Source: G965202915 sp965205955 (lineage in GTDB: Bacteria > Pseudomonadota > Gammaproteobacteria > Eutrophobiales > Eutrophobiaceae). Taken from it: 64,000 nt of DNA. Numbering within the stretch: position 1 is the first letter of the stretch; each line of letters starts with the position of its first letter. Shown in pieces: positions 27,001 to 33,000 of the stretch. Position numbers and translations under genes: made by a program. Under the pieces are notes generated by a model that was given only the letters and a program-made list of their open reading frames with translations, made no database searches and had not been told where the DNA came from. Location of the stretch: assembly GCA_965205955.1 (NCBI GenBank), contig OZ242192.1:1302001-1366000 (forward strand). The letters are read 5' to 3'.

Positions 27001-30000
27001 CTGAATGCTGACATTGCCGGGGACGATATCGTCAACATTGCCGAGAAGGCGAACGGTTTTCGCATTAGCGGGACGGTGGCGAGCGGCGCCACGGTGAGCG
27101 TGACTATTGGCGGTGGCGCTGCCCGTAATGCCATTGCGGCCGGCCCTCTCTGGATACTTGACATTCCGGTCAATGCCCCTGAGATTACCGGCACCAGCGT
27201 GGATGTAGTAGTTACCGCAACGCTGGTCGGTAATACCGGGACGGTGACCCGTTCGCTGACGGTAGACCTGATGGCCCCGATGGCGAGCTACACCCCGCCG
27301 GGCATGTTGACGGTGGGCACGACCATCACCGCCATCATGCCGGACAGCCCGTCTGCGGACATAGCCAGCTATGCAATGGACGGCACCCTGACGCCGGGCC
27401 TGACGCTGAACGGCAGCGATGGAGTCATCAGCGGCACCCCGACCACGGCGAATGCTGCCATGGCAGATGTGACCATCCGCCTGACCGACACGGGCGGCAA
27501 CCCGGCCAATGTATCGATCACCTTCCCGGCGGTGGCCAAGGGCAGCCAGACGCTGGTCGGCTTTGCCTACGGTTCCGGTACGGCAAGGGTGGACCAGCCG
27601 GCCCCGACGGTGACTGCTCCCACGGGGGTGGTAGCCGGCAGCGCCCTGAGCTACAGCACCGTCTCAACCGGCATATGCACGGTTGATTCAAACACCGGCA
27701 CCCTGACGCTGGTTGGCGCAGGGACTTGCATCATTACGGTAACGGCCTCGGAAACGGCCAACTACAACGAGGCGAGCGCTACCTTAACTATTACGGTAGA
27801 ACCGCCGCCGCCGAGCGCCCGGCTGTTCGTCCTCAATAATACTGAGCTGGGCAAAGAAAATCTGAACGGTTTCCAAGTATTTGTGGAGTTGTTTGATACC
27901 ATGTACGTGTCCGGAGCACAACTGGGTATAAACGACTTCATGCTGACGGATGACATAGCCGGGGAGGTGACGGTGTCTGATGTCGCCCGCTCCAGCGACA
28001 GGGTAGTCACGCTCACGCTGACCCATAGCGGCGAGGAGATTACCTCGGACGGCGAGCTGAGTGTAACGGTACTTGCTTCCGCCCACACCGGCAGCGGCGA
28101 CCTGCCTGCCGGCAGTATGCCGATACGCGCCATCGGCCCGACTATTATCGGTACGGCGTTCAGCACCATGGGCCCGTACGGCCCGGGCGCTGACATTGAG
28201 GTGACCTTCACCTTCAGCAGAAACGTCCTTGTGATCGGAACCCCCAATGCCCTCCTGAATATCGGGGGCAGTGAGCGCAATGCGGTCTACAACCGGGGCA
28301 GATTATTCACCAGCACACTGGTATTCCGCTACACGGTAATGGCAGGCGATGACGATGCGGACGGGGTGGACATACCATCAAACGCACTGCGCGGTGGGGG
28401 TGGCCTTATTCGGGACGCCGCCGGCAACAATGCGGTGCGCGACTCTCTTTCTATTTCCGGCGGCGCCAACCAGCGGGTTGCCACCCTGCCGGTGCTGTCC
28501 ACCGCCACAGTGGACGGCGACATACTGGTCCTGACTTATAATGAGGCGCTGGACAGCGCCTCCACCCCGGCCAACGACGCCTACGCGGTGATGGTGGGCG
28601 GCAGCACCGGGCCGGCCGTCAACAACGTAACCATCAGCGGCATGGCCGTGACCCTGACGCTGGCCACGGCGGTCACCAGCGGCCAAGCGGTCACACTGAA
28701 TTACACGCCCGGCGCCAATCCGGTGCAGGATACCGCCGGCAACGATGCCGCCGCGTTGTCCGGCGCGGTGGTGATCATTACCACCACCACCGGTTCGGTG
28801 ATGGTGGGCCTGAATACCATTGCCACCGACAATATCGTCAACATTGCCGAGAAGGCGGCCGGCTTTACCATTAGCGGGACGGTGGCAGACGGGGCCATGG
28901 TGGAAGTGACCCTTGACAGCGGCGCCCCTCGTGGCACCACCGAGACCGGCACCACCTGGACACTTGATATTCCGCCCAATGACACTGAGATTACCGGCAC
29001 CAGCGTAGTGGTAGAGGCCACGGCTACGCTGTCGGGCGGCGGTACGGGCACGGTGAGCCGTCCGCTGACCGTAGATCTGGTGGCCCCGACGGCGGGCTAC
29101 ACGCCGCCGGGCACATTGACGGTCGGCACGGCCATCACCGCTATCACGCCGGACACCCCGTCTTCGGACGTAGCCGGCTATATCGTGCAAACCGGCACCC
29201 TGCCGCCGGGCCTGACGCTGGACGGCACCAGCGGCGTCATCAGCGGCGCCCCGACCACGGCGAACGCCTCAACGGCGCCGGTGATGATCCGCCTGACCGA
29301 CACGGCCAGCAACACCGGGGATGTGACCATTACCTTCCCGACGGTAGCCGTGGGCAGCCAGACGCTGACCGACTTTGCTTACAACCCGACTACGGTAGCG
29401 CTGAATGCTCCCACCCCTCCGGCCGTGACGCCGCCCAGTGGCGCACAGACCGGCAGTACGCTGAGCTATACGAGCGGCGATACAGACGTATGCACGGTTG
29501 ATTCAAACACCGGCGCCCTGACGCTGGTTGGCGCAGGGACTTGCGTCATCACGGTAACCGCCTCGGAGACGGCCAACTACAACGAGGCAAGCGCTACCTT
29601 TACTATCACGGTAGAAGCGCCAGCGCCGAGTGCCCGGCTGTCCATCCTCAATGAGCTGGGCAAAGAAAATCTAGACGGTTCCAGTGCACTTGTGGAGTTG
29701 TTTGGTGTCAGATACGTGCCCGGAGCACAACTGGATAGGAACGACTTCATGCTGACGGATGACATAGCCGGGGAGGTGACGGTGTTTGATGTTACCCGCA
29801 TCAACGATAGGAGGGCCACGCTCACGCTGACCCATAGCGGCGAGGAGATTACCTCGGACGGCGAGCTGAGCGTAACGGTACTTGCTTCCGCCCACACCGG
29901 CAGCGGCAACCTGCCTGCCGGCAGTGTGCCGATTGACGCCGCCGCCCCGACCATTACCGAGGTGGCCTTCAGCACCACCGGCCCGTACGGCCCGGGCGCT

Positions 30001-33000
30001 AACATCGAGGTGACCTTCACCTTCAGCGAAGAGGTCTTTGTGATCAGAGCCCCCAATGCCCTCCTGAATATCGGGGGCGACCCCCGCGATGCGGCCCACG
30101 TCCGAGGCCGCCGCATCGGACAGGCATTCCGATTCCGCTACACGGTGATGGCAGGCGATAACGATGCGGACGGGGTAGACATACCATCAAACGCACTGCG
30201 CGGTGGGGGTGGCCTTATTCGGGACTTGGCTCGCAACAATGCGGTGCGCGACTCTCTTTCTATTTCCGGCGGCGCCGATCAGCGGGTGGATACCACCGGC
30301 CCGATGCTGCAAACCGCCGCAGTCAATGGCAACATACTGACGCTGGGCTATGATGAGGCGCTGGACACGGCCTCGGCCCCAGCCAACGGCGCCTACACGG
30401 TGATGGTGGGCAGCAGCACCGGGCCGGCCGTCACCGGGGTGACCCTCAGCGGCATGGACGTGACCCTGATGCTGGCCACGGCGGTTCCCGGCGGCCAGAT
30501 AGTCACACTGGATTACACGCCCGGCGCCAACCCGGTGCAGGATACCGTCGGCAACGATGCCGTTGCGTTGTCCGGCGAGGCGGTGACCAGTACCGCCGGT
30601 TCGGTGATGGTCGGCCTGGATACCATTGCCACCGACAATATCGTCAACATTGCTGAAAAGGCGGGCGGTTTTACCATTAGCGGGACGGTGGAAGACGGCG
30701 CCACGGTGAGCGTGATCATCCGCGGTGGCATAGCCCGCCTCGCCACGGTGACCGGCTCCACCTGGACACTTGCCATTCCGAGCAATGACTCTGATATTAC
30801 CGGCATCAGCGTGAATGTAGTAGTTACCGCAACGATGGGCAGCGATACCGGGACGGTGACCCGTTTGCTGGACGTCAACCTGGATGTCCCAACGGCGTTC
30901 TACACACCGCCGACATCCCTGATGGTGGGCACGGCCATCACCGATATCAGGCCGGGCGGCCCGGCGGACATAGTCAGCTATGCGGTAGTGTCCGGCGACT
31001 TGCCGCCGGGGCTGAGGCTGGATGGCGGCAGCGGAGTCATCAGCGGCGCCCCGACTACGGTGAACGCTGCAACGCCGACGGTGACCATTCAACTGACCGA
31101 CATTGCCGGCAACGCCGGAAATATGAGTTTCACCTTCCCGGCGGTGACCAAAGGCAGCCAGACGCTGACCGGCTTTGCCTACACCCCGGATACCGTGTCG
31201 GACACTACTACACTTCTGACGGTGATGCCGCCCAGCGGGGCACAGACCCCCTTGAGCTATAGCGCCACTACAACCGATGTGTGCACGGTTGATCCAGGCA
31301 CCGGCGCCCTGATGCTGGTTGGCATCATAGGGGAGTGCATCATTACGGTAACCGCTTCGGCGACAGCCAACTACGATGAGGCGACAGCCGACTTCACCGT
31401 CACGGTGACGGTGCCGCCGCCGAGTGCCGTGCTGGCCGCCCCGACGGCGCTGACCGAGGCAAGCCTGGATGGCGCCATGGTGACGGTGACCTTGATGAAT
31501 ACCATATACGTGTCGCTACTGGGCAGCGAGGACTTCATGCTGAGAGATACCGTGGAAGGGGAGGTGACGGTGGAGAGCATTGACCGCAACAGTGCCGGCA
31601 CGGTGGCCACGTTGACGTTGGCCCATGGCGGTGAAAACATTAGTGCCGACGGCACACTGAGCGTAACGGTACGGGCATCCGCGCACGTCCTCGGCGATGA
31701 CTTGCCTGCCGGCGAGGTGCTGATTACCGCCGGGCCTTCCGATGGCACCCCGCCAATGCTGCAAACCGCCACAGTCAACGACGCCACGCTGACGCTACGC
31801 TATGATGAGAGTCTGGATGGCAGTTCCGTCCCGTCCACTACCGCCTACACGGTAAGGGTAAATTCCGGCACGGCGCCGGACATCGGCGGTGTAGCCATCA
31901 GCGGTATGGACGTGCTCCTGATGCTGTCCCCGCAGATCACCTCCGATCAGGTTGTCAGACTGGATTACACACCCGGCGCCAGCCCGGTGCAGGATGCCGC
32001 CGGCAACCCTGCCGCCACGCTGACCGGCCAAAATGTCAGCAATATCAGCGCTTCGGGGCCGGTGAGTCTGAGTCTGGCTACCATTGCCGGCGACAATATC
32101 GTGAACATTGCCGAGAAGGGGGCGGGCTTTGCCATCAGCGGGACGGTGGCGGCCGGCGCCTTGTTGGTTAGCGTGGAGGTCGGTGGCGTGGCCCGGGCCG
32201 CCACGGTGACCGGCACCGACTGGATGGTGACCATTCCGCCCAACGCCGACGAGATTAGCGGCACCAGCGTGGGCGTAGTGGTTCACGCAACGCTGGGCAG
32301 CGATACCGGGACGGTGACCCGTCCGCTGGCCGTTGACCTGGTACGCCCGACGGCGACCTACACCGCGCCGCAGACATCCCTGGTGGTGGGCACGGCCATC
32401 ACCGATATCGTACCGGTCAACCCGTCTGCGGACATAGCTACTTATACAGTATCCTCCCTTTTTCTGCCGGGGCTGAGGCTGGACGAGAACACCGGAGTCA
32501 TCAGCGGCGCCCCGACCCGCACCAGCATATTTACAGTACTGACGGCGAGGATACTCCTGACCGACACTGCCGGCAACACAAGGGATGTGATGGTTACCTT
32601 CCCGACAGTGGTTTTTCCTCCTCTGGCCTTCGTAGAAGCCACGAGGCTGAGCGCAAGTAGACTGACTACGTCGGGCGGCGAGGAGGTGTCGGTGACACTG
32701 CGCGGAACCAGTAACGTATACATTGAGGATCTGAGGGTGGCCGACTTCTCGCTGGTCGATACCATTGACGGGGATGTGAGGTTGCTCAGTGTTCGCCGCA
32801 CATCCCCCACGGTAGCCACGCTGGTGCTGGGGCACAGCGGCGGCCCCATTAGCGCAGGCGGCGAGCTGAGTGTGATAGTGCGGGCGACCGCGTATGCCGG
32901 CCTGAGGGACCTGCCTGCCGGCAGTATACCGATAGACGTCACTGCCGTGGCTGGTGTGGCCTTCTCCACTACCGGGCCGTACTCTCCGGGTGAGAATATC

